Source of the DNA: JASLDZ01 sp964242895
Lineage (GTDB): Bacteria > Pseudomonadota > Alphaproteobacteria > Caulobacterales > Caulobacteraceae
Length of the DNA stretch: 64,000 bases
Direction of reading: 5' to 3'
NCBI GenBank assembly: GCA_964242895.1
Contig: CAXTBN010000007.1
Coordinates: 5,470 to 69,469 of the forward strand
Below are positions 16,543 through 28,427 of this stretch, in pieces; position 1 is the first letter of the stretch, and each line of letters begins with the position of its first letter. Under the pieces are notes generated by a model. It worked only from the letters and a program-made list of their open reading frames with translations. It searched no databases and had not been told where the DNA came from. The position numbers and the translations under genes are program-made.

Positions 16543-17043
16543 GTGGACGAGCAGGCGCCGGCGGCGGAGCGTCACGCGGAGGAACTCGCCCAGCGCGCGC
16601 CCGCCCTCGTGGTCATCGCCGAGCGGTGGATCTCGATCGTGATCGCCGCCTTCCTGGTGCTGGCCGCCCTGCTGGCGCTCGGCGTGGCGGCCGTGCGGCT
16701 GGTCGAGGGGCTGCTGCACGCCGGGCTCGACGCCCGGCTCATCGTCATCGTGGTCGACCACCTGCTGCTGGTGCTGGTGCTGGTCGAGATCCTACACACC
16801 GTACGCCAGTCGATCGAGGCGCGGGAGCTGCAGGCCGAGCCGTTCCTGATCGTGGGCCTGATCGCGACGGTGCGGCGCATCCTCCTGGTCACGCTCGAGA
16901 CCTCGGACGCCGGCATGACTCCGCACGGACAGGCGCAGGGGTTCGAGCACAACATGATCGAGCTCGGCGTGCTGGGCGGCCTCACCGCCGTGCTGGTCGC
17001 CTCGATCTTCGTGGCGCGCCGCAGCCGGGTGAAGGCGCGGTAG
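16543..17043 (+). CDS. PsiE-family inner-membrane protein
   Basis: 166 residues, GTG start with GGGGAGG seven bases upstream. Three to four hydrophobic helices (ISIVIAAFLVLAALLALGVAAV; LIVIVVDHLLLVLVLVEILH; FLIVGLIATVRRILLVT; LGVLGGLTAVLVASIFVA). The core LVLVEILHTVRQSIEARELQAEPFLIVGLIATVRR is the phosphate-starvation-inducible PsiE family signature. The biochemical role of PsiE is not known, and no phosphate-regulon (Pho box) sequence is evident here. It is on the opposite strand to its neighbours, divergent from the M28 peptidase and convergent with infC. Confidence 0.82.
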   Translation: MDEQAPAAERHAEELAQRAPALVVIAERWISIVIAAFLVLAALLALGVAAVRLVEGLLHAGLDARLIVIVVDHLLLVLVLVEILHTVRQSIEARELQAEPFLIVGLIATVRRILLVTLETSDAGMTPHGQAQGFEHNMIELGVLGGLTAVLVASIFVARRSRVKAR

Positions 17044-17073
17044 GCGTCGCAGCCGACGCTGCCTGAGTGCGAA

Positions 17074-17095
17074 CACCCGGCCGCGAAGCCGGGTG
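17074..17095. terminator. hairpin between PsiE-like gene and infC
   Basis: CACCCGGC / GCCGGGTG eight-base stem with a CGCGAA loop, placed between the two convergent stop codons. No T-run is visible, so it is only a probable (bidirectional) terminator. Confidence 0.4.
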
Positions 17096-17123
17096 GCGAG
17101 ATCACGTCGAAGGTCGGCTCCGC

Positions 17124-17645
17124 TCAGCGCGGGGCAAGGATCATGATCATCTGCTTGCCCTCCATGCGGGGCTCGTACTCGACCTTGGCCAGGGGCTCGA
17201 AGTCGACCTTCACCTGCTGCAAGAGCTTCATGCCCAGTTCGGGGTGAGCCAGTTCGCGGCCGCGGAAGCGTAGCGTCACCTTGACCTTGTCGCCCTCCTC
17301 GAAGAAGCGCGTCATGGCCTTGGCTTTCACGTCATAGTCGTGGGTGTCGATGTTCGGACGAAGCTTGATCTCCTTGATCTCGACCACATGCTGCTTCTTC
17401 CGCGCCTCGTTCTTCTTCTTCTGCTCCTGGAATTTGTGCTTGCCATAGTCCAGGATCTTGCAGACGGGCGGATCGGCGTTGGGAACGATCTCCACGAGGT
17501 CGAGCCCGACCTCCTGCGCGGCTTCCAGTGCGGAGCTCATGGGCATGATCCCCTGCTTCTCACCGTTCTGGTCGATGAGCAGGACGCGGGGGACGCGGAT
17601 GTCTTCGTTCATGCGCGGACCGTCTTTGACGGGCGGCGCTTGCAT
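17124..17645 (-). CDS. infC: translation initiation factor IF-3
   Basis: 173 residues from the ATG before QAPPVKDGPRMNEDIRVP. N-domain (VLLIDQNGEKQGIMPMSSAL, LDLVEIVPNADPPVCKILDYGK), Lys-rich linker (QEQKKKNEARKKQ), and C-domain (EIKLRPNIDTHDYDVKAKA, KVTLRFRGRELAH) are complete. It binds the 30S subunit and checks start-codon pairing. A GTG at 17693 would add 16 residues that do not look conserved; IF-3 genes also often use rare starts, so the exact start is uncertain. Unusually it is not adjacent to rpmI-rplT: the M28 and PsiE-like genes lie between. It follows the GT9 gene by 79 nt. Confidence 0.93.
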   Translation of the reverse strand: MQAPPVKDGPRMNEDIRVPRVLLIDQNGEKQGIMPMSSALEAAQEVGLDLVEIVPNADPPVCKILDYGKHKFQEQKKKNEARKKQHVVEIKEIKLRPNIDTHDYDVKAKAMTRFFEEGDKVKVTLRFRGRELAHPELGMKLLQQVKVDFEPLAKVEYEPRMEGKQMIMILAPR

Positions 17646-17724
17646 GGGGCGGCGGATAGGCGGCTCTCCGAGGTTGTTGATCGTCTGCTGCACGGCCGCG
17701 CGGAGCGGTCGTGCATTCTTGAGC

Positions 17725-18687
17725 TTATATCGGTTCGCGCGGGGCGCCTATCAACGGCTCTGCGGCGGAAAGGACAGCGTCTACGTCGAGCGACGCGAGT
17801 GGGTCCGCGCGCAGCACGGCGACGGCGCGGCCGCGAGGCGCGCACAGGGCGGGATCGCTCTCCGGGCCGAACAGCACCAGCGTCGGCGCGCCGGTCGCGG
17901 CGAGCAAATGCACAGGGCCGGTGTCGTTGCCGACCACGAGCGCGGCGCCCGCGCCGAGCGCCGCCAGCTGGTCGAGGTCGGTGCGGCCCGTGAGGTCGCG
18001 CGCGGGCGAGGCGTCGGCGACCTCGCGGCCGAGCTCGCGCTCGCCGGCCCCCCCCGCCACCGCGGACACGAGCCTCCTCGCGGCGAAGCGGCGGGCGAGC
18101 CCGGCGTAGCGCTCGGCGGGCCAGCGCTTGCCCGGCCGGTGCGGCGAGGCGCCCGGGACCAACAGGATGTAGGGCGCGGGCGGGGCGAGGCCGGCCAGGT
18201 CGGCGCGGCCTGCCATGAAGGCGAGGTCGGGCGCGGGGGCCGTCCCCGGCGCGGTGGGCGCGTCGGGCCAGATCCCGGCGTCGCGCAGCTGGCCGGCCTG
18301 GCGCTCCAGCGTGTGCATGGCGTCGCGGTGCGGGTCGCGGTGCGGATGCGAGGCGCCGGGCGCGATCCCGGACCACTCGGGCGGGCGCGGCAGCAGCGCG
18401 AGACGCAGGGCGGAGGATCGGTCGGAGGTCTGGAGGTCGTATATGCGCGCGTAGTCGCGGCGGCGCAGGCGGCTCCAGAGAGCCAGCGTGGCCGTGGGTC
18501 CTCGGGGACGGCCGTCATCCCACACGCGGTCGGCGAGGCCGCTGGCGGCGAAGAGCCCGGCGTAGGGTGGCGTGGTCAGCACCTCCAGCTCGGCGTCGGG
18601 ATGGGCGGCGCGGATGCGCGCCAACGGGCCGAACGCCTGCACGACGTCGCCCAGCCCGCCGAACTTGATCACGAGGATGCGGCTCAC
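17725..18687 (-). CDS. glycosyltransferase family 9 (heptosyltransferase-like)
   Basis: 320 residues. The opening SRILVIKFGGLGDVVQAFG and the late motif ALVVGNDTGPVHLLAATGAPTLVLFGP are those of the ADP-heptose:LPS heptosyltransferase family (GT-B fold). It would add a sugar to lipopolysaccharide core on the inner leaflet of the inner membrane; the actual sugar is unknown. The start codon GTG (18687) overlaps the stop of the preceding GT4 gene as GTGA, indicating translational coupling. Group order on the minus strand: EipA, GT4, GT9, infC. Confidence 0.9.
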   Translation of the reverse strand: MSRILVIKFGGLGDVVQAFGPLARIRAAHPDAELEVLTTPPYAGLFAASGLADRVWDDGRPRGPTATLALWSRLRRRDYARIYDLQTSDRSSALRLALLPRPPEWSGIAPGASHPHRDPHRDAMHTLERQAGQLRDAGIWPDAPTAPGTAPAPDLAFMAGRADLAGLAPPAPYILLVPGASPHRPGKRWPAERYAGLARRFAARRLVSAVAGGAGERELGREVADASPARDLTGRTDLDQLAALGAGAALVVGNDTGPVHLLAATGAPTLVLFGPESDPALCAPRGRAVAVLRADPLASLDVDAVLSAAEPLIGAPREPI

Positions 18688-19826
18688 GCCGCCTCCAGCA
18701 GGCGCGCATAGGCGGCGAGGGTCGCGTCCGTCATGGCGGCGAGGCCGTAGCGGGCGGCGTTGCGGCGGCCCGCCTCGCCCATGGCGGCGCGCTCGGCGGG
18801 GCCGAGCGCTGCGGCGCGGCGCAGGGCCTTCGCCCAAGCGTCCGGGTCGCCGGGAGTCACCAGCCAACCGGTCTCCCCGTCGAGAACCGTCTCGCAAGGC
18901 GCTCCGTGCGCGGCGGCGAGCACCGGGCGCGCCATCGCCTGCGGCTCCACGGCCGTGCGCCCGAAAGCCTCGGGCGTGGTGGAGGGCGCGCAGGCGACGT
19001 CGCAGGCGGCGTAGGCCGCGGCCACGTCGTCCACGTGCCCGACGAGGCGAACACGCTCGGCGACGCCGCGCTCGACGGCGAGCCGCCGGAGCTCGTCGGC
19101 GAACCCGGTGCGGCCGCCGCCGTCCCCGGCCAGCACCAGCACGGCGTCCAGCCCGGAGCGTGCGAGCGCCTCGATCAGGAGCGCCTGCCCCTTCCAGCGC
19201 GTCAGCCGGCCGGCGAGCAGGAAGACGAGGCGGCGCTCGGGGGAGCCCAGCTCCAAGCGGACGCGGGCGGCCGCCAGGCGCTCCGGCCCGACCGCGTCCG
19301 GGTCGAACAGGGCGAGATCGGTCCCGCGCGGGATGGTGAGGACACGCGCCGGGTCGGTCCCGTGCTCCGCCAGCAGGTGGTCGCGAGTGAAGGCGCTGTT
19401 GGCGATCACGAGGTCGCCGCGCGCCATCACCGAGTTGTAGGACCGCTTCAGCGGCCCGCGCGCGCTGTGCACGCCGGCGTAGGTGGTCACGAACGCCGTC
19501 CCGGTGCGCCGGGCGGCCAGGAGCGCCGACCAGGCGGGCGCGCGCGAGCGGGCGTGGATCAGCGACACGCGTTCGCGCCGGACCACCTCCGCCAAGCGGC
19601 CGGCGTTGCGCCAGAGGACGGCGGGGTTCTTCGAGGCGAGCGGCAGGCGCACCAGCTCCCCTCCCCGCGCGGCCAGTTCGGGCTCCAGCCGGCCGCCGAC
19701 GCTGGCGACCAGCGCGCGACCGCCCGCGGCGGCGACCGCGGCGGCGACGTCCAGCGTCGTGCGCTCCACCCCGCCGGCGTTCAGCGCGGGGACGACCTGC
19801 AAAATGACGGCGCCGGGCGGGAGCAC
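18684..19826 (-). CDS. glycosyltransferase family 4
   Basis: 380 residues, GTG start. N-terminal Rossmann half with the donor loop AGGVERTTLDVAAAVAAAG, and a C-terminal half with FLLAGRLTRWKGQALLIEAL and the nucleotide-sugar binding stretch ACAPSTTPEAFGRTAVEPQAMARPVLA (E-x7-E pattern: EAFGRTAVE). A retaining GT-B enzyme likely acting on LPS or capsular polysaccharide, coupled to the heptosyltransferase-like partner by a 4-nt overlap. It starts 24 nt after EipA. Confidence 0.92.
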   Translation of the reverse strand: MLPPGAVILQVVPALNAGGVERTTLDVAAAVAAAGGRALVASVGGRLEPELAARGGELVRLPLASKNPAVLWRNAGRLAEVVRRERVSLIHARSRAPAWSALLAARRTGTAFVTTYAGVHSARGPLKRSYNSVMARGDLVIANSAFTRDHLLAEHGTDPARVLTIPRGTDLALFDPDAVGPERLAAARVRLELGSPERRLVFLLAGRLTRWKGQALLIEALARSGLDAVLVLAGDGGGRTGFADELRRLAVERGVAERVRLVGHVDDVAAAYAACDVACAPSTTPEAFGRTAVEPQAMARPVLAAAHGAPCETVLDGETGWLVTPGDPDAWAKALRRAAALGPAERAAMGEAGRRNAARYGLAAMTDATLAAYARLLEAA

Positions 19827-19850
19827 GCGGGCTCCCTTAGGCGCGCAGGC

Positions 19851-20714
19851 TCAGAACGGGAACCACTGCCGGCGGCGGCTGTAGGCCAGGTAGCCGACGT
19901 TGGCGCCCAGCCGCAGGCCCACGCCCGCGCGCATGGGGGCCAGCGTGATCTCGTCGGCGCGCTGGTAGTTCACTCCGATGCCCCCGATGAAGTAGGCTGT
20001 GCCCTCCACGCCGGGGAAGCGGCGGTAGATCATGTCCGGGTACTGCAGGTTGTAGCAGAGGGTGAAGGCGCGGCTGCCGTTGCCGCCGAAGTCCCAGCCC
20101 ACCGATGGGCCCTGCCAGTACACCGTCTCAGGCCGGCGATGCTTCATGTAGAGCAGGCCTTTGCCGTAGCGCAGGCCGGCGATGAAGGCCCCTGAGCCCT
20201 CCTCGCCGGCGATGTAGGCGGTGGGGTGGCCGTTGTCGCGGAAGATGCGCTCCACCGCCGAGCCGACCGCTTCGGCGGTGACGCCCAGGAAGTTGCTGGC
20301 ACCCTGCACGATCTCGTTGCGGTTGTAGGTCTCCGCACGCGTCGAGGCGGGATAGTTGGGGTGGAAGTCGGGCGTCGGCGGCCCCTCTGGTTCGTCGCCG
20401 CGCCGGTCGGGAACGTAGCGGCCGTCGTCGTAGCCGTCGGCCGGGGGCGGCGCATAGCGGTCGTCGGGCCGGCCGGACGGGAGCGGATAGGTCGGCTGGG
20501 TCTGCGCGGGCCGCGCCGTGTAGCCGCCGGCGTCCGGATAGGCCGGAGCGGTCGGCTGGGCGTAGGTCGCGGGCGGCGTGTACGGCGCGGGCTGGCCCGT
20601 GTCGCCGTAGGTCGTGCGCGGGCGGGAGGCGGTCTGCGCCCAGGCCGGCAGGCCGGAGGCGCCCGCTAGGCCCGCGGCGAGCAGGGTGCGGCGGGGCAGG
20701 CGATGGTCGGTCAT
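19851..20714 (-). CDS. eipA: EipA-like DUF1134 periplasmic envelope-integrity protein
   Basis: 287 residues. The N-terminus looks like an export signal with a twin-arginine-like start (RLPRRTLLAAGLAGASGLPAWA). A Pro/Tyr/Ala-rich linker (about 30-125) precedes the conserved DUF1134 domain (about 135-287): YNRNEIVQGASNFLGVTAEA, AYIAGEEGSGAFIAGLRYGKG, VYWQGPSVGWDFGGNGSRAFTLCYNL. DUF1134 includes Brucella EipA, a periplasmic protein needed for envelope integrity and linked to O-polysaccharide. Here it is directly followed by two glycosyltransferases, which fits that link. The long Pro-rich linker is a lineage feature. Confidence 0.87.
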   Translation of the reverse strand: MTDHRLPRRTLLAAGLAGASGLPAWAQTASRPRTTYGDTGQPAPYTPPATYAQPTAPAYPDAGGYTARPAQTQPTYPLPSGRPDDRYAPPPADGYDDGRYVPDRRGDEPEGPPTPDFHPNYPASTRAETYNRNEIVQGASNFLGVTAEAVGSAVERIFRDNGHPTAYIAGEEGSGAFIAGLRYGKGLLYMKHRRPETVYWQGPSVGWDFGGNGSRAFTLCYNLQYPDMIYRRFPGVEGTAYFIGGIGVNYQRADEITLAPMRAGVGLRLGANVGYLAYSRRRQWFPF

Positions 20715-20760
20715 GGCGCGGCTCCGGTCTGCCCCGGACGCGGGCTTGGGCGCGACGTGC

Positions 20761-21540
20761 TTAACGGGCGATGAACCCGGCCCGCACGTCGGTTCCCGGC
20801 GAGGCCCCGGCGGCGCGGCGGTAGGCGGGCAGCCGCCACCAGGGCGTGGCCGGCGAACGGTGGTGCTCCAGGTGCAGGCCGAAGTGGAAGCAGGCCAGGA
20901 GCGAGGGCAGCCACGGCCAGTCGAGCGTGCGCGCGTTGTGCCGGTCGGCGAAGGCGACGGTCTCGCGCTTGTGCCGGTGCGGCAGCCAGGTGCCGAAGGT
21001 GAACAGCTGCAGCGACGAGCCGATCGCCGGCAGGCCCCAGAACACCGCCGTGTTCAGCGGGCTCGCGCCCAGCAGCAGGTACAGGAGCAGCACGCCGGTG
21101 ATGGCCCCCTGCTGCGGCCAGCCCCAGTACTCGCGGAAGAACTTCACGTACCAGCGCCAGAAGCTGCGGGGCGCGCCGGTGTGGAAGTCCGGGTCGCCGT
21201 CGTCGCCCGCGTGGCGGTGGTGGGCATGGTGCTTGCGGGCCAGCTCGCGGTACGGGAAACCGGCGTAGAGGCCAAGGGCGAGCTGGCCCAGCGCCGCGTT
21301 CACGCGCGGACGGCCGGGCGCGAGGCTGCCGTGCATGGCGTCGTGCGCCACGATGAACATGCCGGCGCCCAGCCAGCTCTGCACCAGCACCAGCACCACG
21401 GCGAAAGCCGCCCACGCCGGGCTCTGCGCCGCGCGCGCCAGGGGAAAGCCGAACACGCCCACCAAGTGCACGGCCGTCCAGGCGCCGATGATGGCGGTGG
21501 CCAGGAGGAGGCCCGTCGCGGTCTGGCGGAGGCGGGTCAC
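20761..21540 (-). CDS. crtW: beta-carotene ketolase
   Basis: 259 residues, integral membrane di-iron oxygenase that adds 4-keto groups to beta-ionone rings. The three His boxes are present: HDAMH in IVAHDAMHGSLAPG, HHAHH with HRHAGDDGDPDFH, and HLEHH in HFGLHLEHHRSPATPWWRLP. These are specific to CrtW rather than general fatty acid desaturases. Its GTG start (21540) overlaps the crtZ stop as GTGA, so the two enzymes are translationally coupled. Together they convert beta-carotene to astaxanthin. Upstream carotenoid genes (crtE, B, I, Y) are not in this window. Confidence 0.93.
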   Translation of the reverse strand: MTRLRQTATGLLLATAIIGAWTAVHLVGVFGFPLARAAQSPAWAAFAVVLVLVQSWLGAGMFIVAHDAMHGSLAPGRPRVNAALGQLALGLYAGFPYRELARKHHAHHRHAGDDGDPDFHTGAPRSFWRWYVKFFREYWGWPQQGAITGVLLLYLLLGASPLNTAVFWGLPAIGSSLQLFTFGTWLPHRHKRETVAFADRHNARTLDWPWLPSLLACFHFGLHLEHHRSPATPWWRLPAYRRAAGASPGTDVRAGFIAR

Positions 21541-22043
21541 GGCGGCGCGGCGTCCTGCGGGGCTCCCACGCCCCCCAGGACGCGCAGCCTCGCCTTCAGC
21601 TTGCGGACGTCCGGCGCGTAGAGGAAGCCGAAACTGACGGCGCCGTCGCGGCCACGCGTCGCGTGGTGCAACTTGTGCGCCTGCACCAGCCGCTTGGCGT
21701 AGCCCGAGCGCGGGACGAGGCGGAACGGGAAGCGGCCGTGCACCAGCCCGTCGTGCACCACCGCGTACATGACGCCGTAAGCGGTGACGCCCAGCCCGGC
21801 CCACCACGCCGCTCCCCAGCCCGGCGCGTGGCCGAGCAGGAACAGCAGGATGGCCGGCGCCGCGAACACCACGGCGAACCAGTCGTTCTTCTCCAGCACG
21901 CGGTCGTGGGGCGTGTGGTGGCTCTCGTGCCAGCCCCAGCCCCAGCGCGAGTGCATCACGTAGCGGTGCACCGCCCAGGCGAACACCTCCATGCCGACGA
22001 AGGCGCCGGCGGCGATCAGGATCTCGAGCAGCAAGAGGGTCAT
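21537..22043 (-). CDS. crtZ: beta-carotene 3-hydroxylase
   Basis: 168 residues with four hydrophobic helices and the CrtZ iron ligands in four His motifs: HRYVMH, HESHH (in WGWGWHESHHTPHDRV), HDGLVH (VVHDGLVHGRFPF) and HKLHH (QAHKLHHATRGRDG). It hydroxylates beta-ionone rings at C3; with CrtW it yields adonixanthin/astaxanthin. First gene of the crtZ-crtW pair, reminiscent of Brevundimonas. A perfect inverted repeat lies 13-34 nt upstream of the ATG. Confidence 0.94.
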   Translation of the reverse strand: MTLLLLEILIAAGAFVGMEVFAWAVHRYVMHSRWGWGWHESHHTPHDRVLEKNDWFAVVFAAPAILLFLLGHAPGWGAAWWAGLGVTAYGVMYAVVHDGLVHGRFPFRLVPRSGYAKRLVQAHKLHHATRGRDGAVSFGFLYAPDVRKLKARLRVLGGVGAPQDAAPP

Positions 22044-22055
22044 GGACGCGCCTAT

Positions 22056-22077
22056 CTAAGCGCGATCCGTCGCTTAG
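22056..22077. promoter_or_regulatory. inverted repeat just upstream of crtZ
   Basis: Perfect dyad CTAAGCG-N8-CGCTTAG, 12 nt from the crtZ start and in the crtZ / secreted-protein divergent space. It could be an operator or a hairpin in the crtZ 5' leader; the sequence cannot distinguish these. Confidence 0.35.
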
Positions 22078-22217
22078 GCGAGCGCGGCCGCGGCTCGCGT
22101 TGGAAAGATCGCAGCTTGGACACGCATCCGGTTTTGCCGGCGGCGTCGACAGGGTTTATCCTGACCGCCGATAACACACGCGCCGGACCACGGCGCACGC
22201 CCGGGAGGCCCCACCAC

Positions 22218-23312
22218 ATGCGACGCGCCCGTCTCGCCACGCCCACCCTCGCCGCTCTGGCCACGCTGCTGGCGGGCGTCGCCGCCGCGCCCCTCCACGC
22301 CGCGCCGGCGAGCGGCGGCTACACGGCGCCGCGCAACGGCTGGGGCCAGCCGGACCTGAGCGGCAATTGGACCAACGTCAGCCTGACGCCCGAGCAGCGC
22401 GATCCCAAGCTCGGCGCCAAGTCGAGCTACACGCCCGAGGAGGTCGCGGCGAAGCAGAAGGCCGTCGACGCGGAGGTGGCCGAGGGCAACAAGAACAGCG
22501 ACCCCAACGCAGGCGCCCCCACCAAGGGCGGCGACAAGCTGCCGGCCAACACCCGGCCCGAGTTCGCCGCCGCGGGCGGCGCGGTCGGCGGCTACGATCG
22601 CGGCTGGCTCGACCCCGGCTCGCGCATCATGACGGTGAACGGCGAGGCGCGCACCTCGGTCCTGACCACGCCCGACGGCCGCGTGCCCAAGGGCCGGGGC
22701 GGCATGGACATCCCCGCCGACTACCGACACTACGCCAACCGCTTCGACAATCCCGAGTGGATGTCGCTGGGCGAGCGCTGCGTGATGGGCTTCGGCCGCA
22801 ACGCCGGACCGCCCATGCTGGCCAACGGCTTCTACAACAACGACTACCAGATCATCGAGACGCCGACCGAGGTCGCGATCGTGATCGAGATGGTGCACGA
22901 CGTGCGCCACATCCGTCTGAACGCCCAGCACCGCACCGACGGCCTGCGGCCCTGGATGGGCGACACGGTGGGCCACTGGGAGGGCGACACCCTCGTCGCC
23001 GAGACCACCAACTTCCCCGAGTCCATGGGCTATCACGGCGCCTGGCGCGACCTGAAGGTGACCGAGCGCTTCACGCGCAAGGGGCCGAACCGGCTGCTGT
23101 ACCAGTTCGTCGTCGACGCGCCCTCGACCTGGGACAAGCCGTGGGGCGGCGAGTACGAATTCCACCCGCTCGACGGGCAGATCTACGAGTACGCCTGCCA
23201 CGAGGGCAACTACGCCCTCGAGCACATGCTCGCAGGCGCCCGCGCGGAGGAGACCAAGAAGACCGGGGCCGAAGCTCCGGCCCCGGCCGGCGCGGCGAAG
23301 TCGGGCGACTGA
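22218..23312 (+). CDS. secreted protein of unknown function (W-x-QPDLSGNW family)
   Basis: 364 residues; signal peptide about 1-30 (LATPTLAALATLLAGVAAAPLHA). Distinctive conserved-looking segments are GWGQPDLSGNWTNVSLTPEQ, NPEWMSLGERCVMGFGRNAG, NGFYNNDYQIIETPTEVAI, RPWMGDTVGHWEGDTLVAET and WGGEYEFHPLDGQIYEYACH. The last two resemble a beta-propeller or lipocalin-like repeat but I cannot assign a fold. Similar secreted proteins are widespread without known function in Caulobacterales, Sphingomonadales and Acidobacteria (recall). GGGAGG precedes the ATG. Divergent from crtZ, convergent with the 5-oxoprolinase-like gene. Confidence 0.75.
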   Translation: MRRARLATPTLAALATLLAGVAAAPLHAAPASGGYTAPRNGWGQPDLSGNWTNVSLTPEQRDPKLGAKSSYTPEEVAAKQKAVDAEVAEGNKNSDPNAGAPTKGGDKLPANTRPEFAAAGGAVGGYDRGWLDPGSRIMTVNGEARTSVLTTPDGRVPKGRGGMDIPADYRHYANRFDNPEWMSLGERCVMGFGRNAGPPMLANGFYNNDYQIIETPTEVAIVIEMVHDVRHIRLNAQHRTDGLRPWMGDTVGHWEGDTLVAETTNFPESMGYHGAWRDLKVTERFTRKGPNRLLYQFVVDAPSTWDKPWGGEYEFHPLDGQIYEYACHEGNYALEHMLAGARAEETKKTGAEAPAPAGAAKSGD

Positions 23313-23335
23313 TCCCGTGATTCGGGTGAAGGAGG

Positions 23336-26971
<3,636 letters not shown>

Positions 26972-26998
26972 GGGCGGACGCGATAGCCGCAAACGACA

Positions 26999-27029
26999 AG
27001 GCCGGCCACGGGCGAACCCGCGCCGGCCT
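26999..27029. terminator. hairpin downstream of the amidohydrolase operon
   Basis: AGGCCGGC / GCCGGCCT, eight-base perfect stem with a 15-nt loop, about 100 nt after the amidohydrolase stop (minus strand) and before the 5-oxoprolinase-like start. On the minus strand it is followed by TTGTCGTTTG, a weak T-rich tail. Confidence 0.4.
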
Positions 27030-27131
27030 GTCCAAGCCTACTGTCGCCGTCCGGTCGCGAGGAGCGTCGGCGAGAGCGGCGCCGCAGAAACGATCACCCC
27101 GCCCTGCCCGCCCATGGGAGCCCGGACGCGG

Positions 27132-28427
27132 TTAAGCGCCCGTAAAGCCGGGGCGCCGATGGACGGCCCCGCCCTTCATCACGAACACCGGGCGGGCGAG
27201 AGCCTCCAGGTCCGCGGTCGGGTCGCCCGTCCAGGCGGCAAGGTCGGCGAAGGCGCCCGTCGCGACGCGGCCGAGGTCGTCGCCGCGGCCCAGCACGCGG
27301 GCGTTCACGGCGGTGGCGGCGGTGAGCGCCTCGACGGGGGTCATGCCGGCGGCCGCCATCAGCTGCAGCTCGCGCCGACTGTCGCCGTGGGGGAAGACGC
27401 CGACGTCGGAGCCGCAGCCGATGGTCACGCCCACCCGGCGGGCGGTTCGGAAAGCGGTGTCGGCGGCGCGCATGGCGGCGGTGGGCGGCGCGCCGGGCTT
27501 CCAGCCGCCGAAGTAGCGGCTGGTGGACTCCACCGCGGTGAGCGTCGGCATGTAGGCGATGCCGCGGCTCTTCATCAGCGCGAAGGTGGCTTCCGTGCCG
27601 CCGTAGCCGTGCTCCACCGTCTGCACCCCGGCGGTCGCGGCGCGGCGCATGCCCTCGTCGGTGGCCGAGTGCACCGCGACGGGGCGGCCGAGGTCGTGGG
27701 CGACGGCGACCATGGCGTCGAGCTCGGCCTGGGTGAAGGCGGGCTCCGCCTCGCCGTGCGGGCCGGTGCGGTAGTCCGCGTAGATCTTGATCCAGTCGGC
27801 GCCCGCGGCCGCCTGCTCGCGCACGGCGCGCACGCCCTCGTCGACGCCCGAGACCTCCTGCGCGCCCTGCGGCAGGTCGGCGCCCGCGCCGGGGTAGTTG
27901 CGCCGCGCCGGGCCGTAGGCGCCGCGGGCGACGATGGCGCGGGTGGCGACCCACAGGCGCGGACCGGGGACGATCCCCTGCTCGATGGCGCGCTTGAGCC
28001 CCACGTCGGCGTCGCCGGCGCCCTCGGTGCCGAGGTCGCGCAGGGCGGTGAAGCCGCTGTCGAGGTGGCGGCGCGCGTGGACCACGGCGCGGGCGGTGCG
28101 CAGGCTCAGCGGCTCCTTGATCACCTGATCGTCCCACGGCGTCTCATCGTAGGGATGCAGGAACAGGTGGCTGTGCAGGTCCATCAGCCCGGGCGTAAGC
28201 GTCGCACCGGGCAGGTCGATCACCGTCGCGCCGATGGGCGAGCCGATCTGCGCGGCGGCGGCGACGGCGGCGATCCGGTCGCCCTGCACCAGCACGACCC
28301 AGCCGGTGCGCACGGGCGCGCCGGGCGTCCACACGCGCTCGGGGCGGAGCAGCGTCAGCGGCGCGTCGCCGGCCCGCGCCGCCGCGGGCAGCGCCAGCAG
28401 GCCGGCGAGAAGCGAGCGGCGCCTCAC
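27132..28427 (-). CDS. secreted amidohydrolase (prolidase/imidazolonepropionase-like)
   Basis: 431 residues. N-terminal signal (RRRSLLAGLLALPAAARA). Amidohydrolase-superfamily metal motifs: HSHLF in GLMDLHSHLFLHP, the Lys region WIKIYADYRTG, His in PVAVHSATDEGMR, His in VEHGYGGTEATFAL, and Asp in IGCGSDVGVFPHG. It probably hydrolyses a dipeptide or cyclic amide outside the cytoplasm. Its GTG start overlaps the preceding TPM gene as GTGA, so it is the last of a LemA-TPM-TPM-amidohydrolase operon; this association is unexpected and may be coincidental co-transcription. Confidence 0.85.
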   Translation of the reverse strand: MRRRSLLAGLLALPAAARAGDAPLTLLRPERVWTPGAPVRTGWVVLVQGDRIAAVAAAAQIGSPIGATVIDLPGATLTPGLMDLHSHLFLHPYDETPWDDQVIKEPLSLRTARAVVHARRHLDSGFTALRDLGTEGAGDADVGLKRAIEQGIVPGPRLWVATRAIVARGAYGPARRNYPGAGADLPQGAQEVSGVDEGVRAVREQAAAGADWIKIYADYRTGPHGEAEPAFTQAELDAMVAVAHDLGRPVAVHSATDEGMRRAATAGVQTVEHGYGGTEATFALMKSRGIAYMPTLTAVESTSRYFGGWKPGAPPTAAMRAADTAFRTARRVGVTIGCGSDVGVFPHGDSRRELQLMAAAGMTPVEALTAATAVNARVLGRGDDLGRVATGAFADLAAWTGDPTADLEALARPVFVMKGGAVHRRPGFTGA

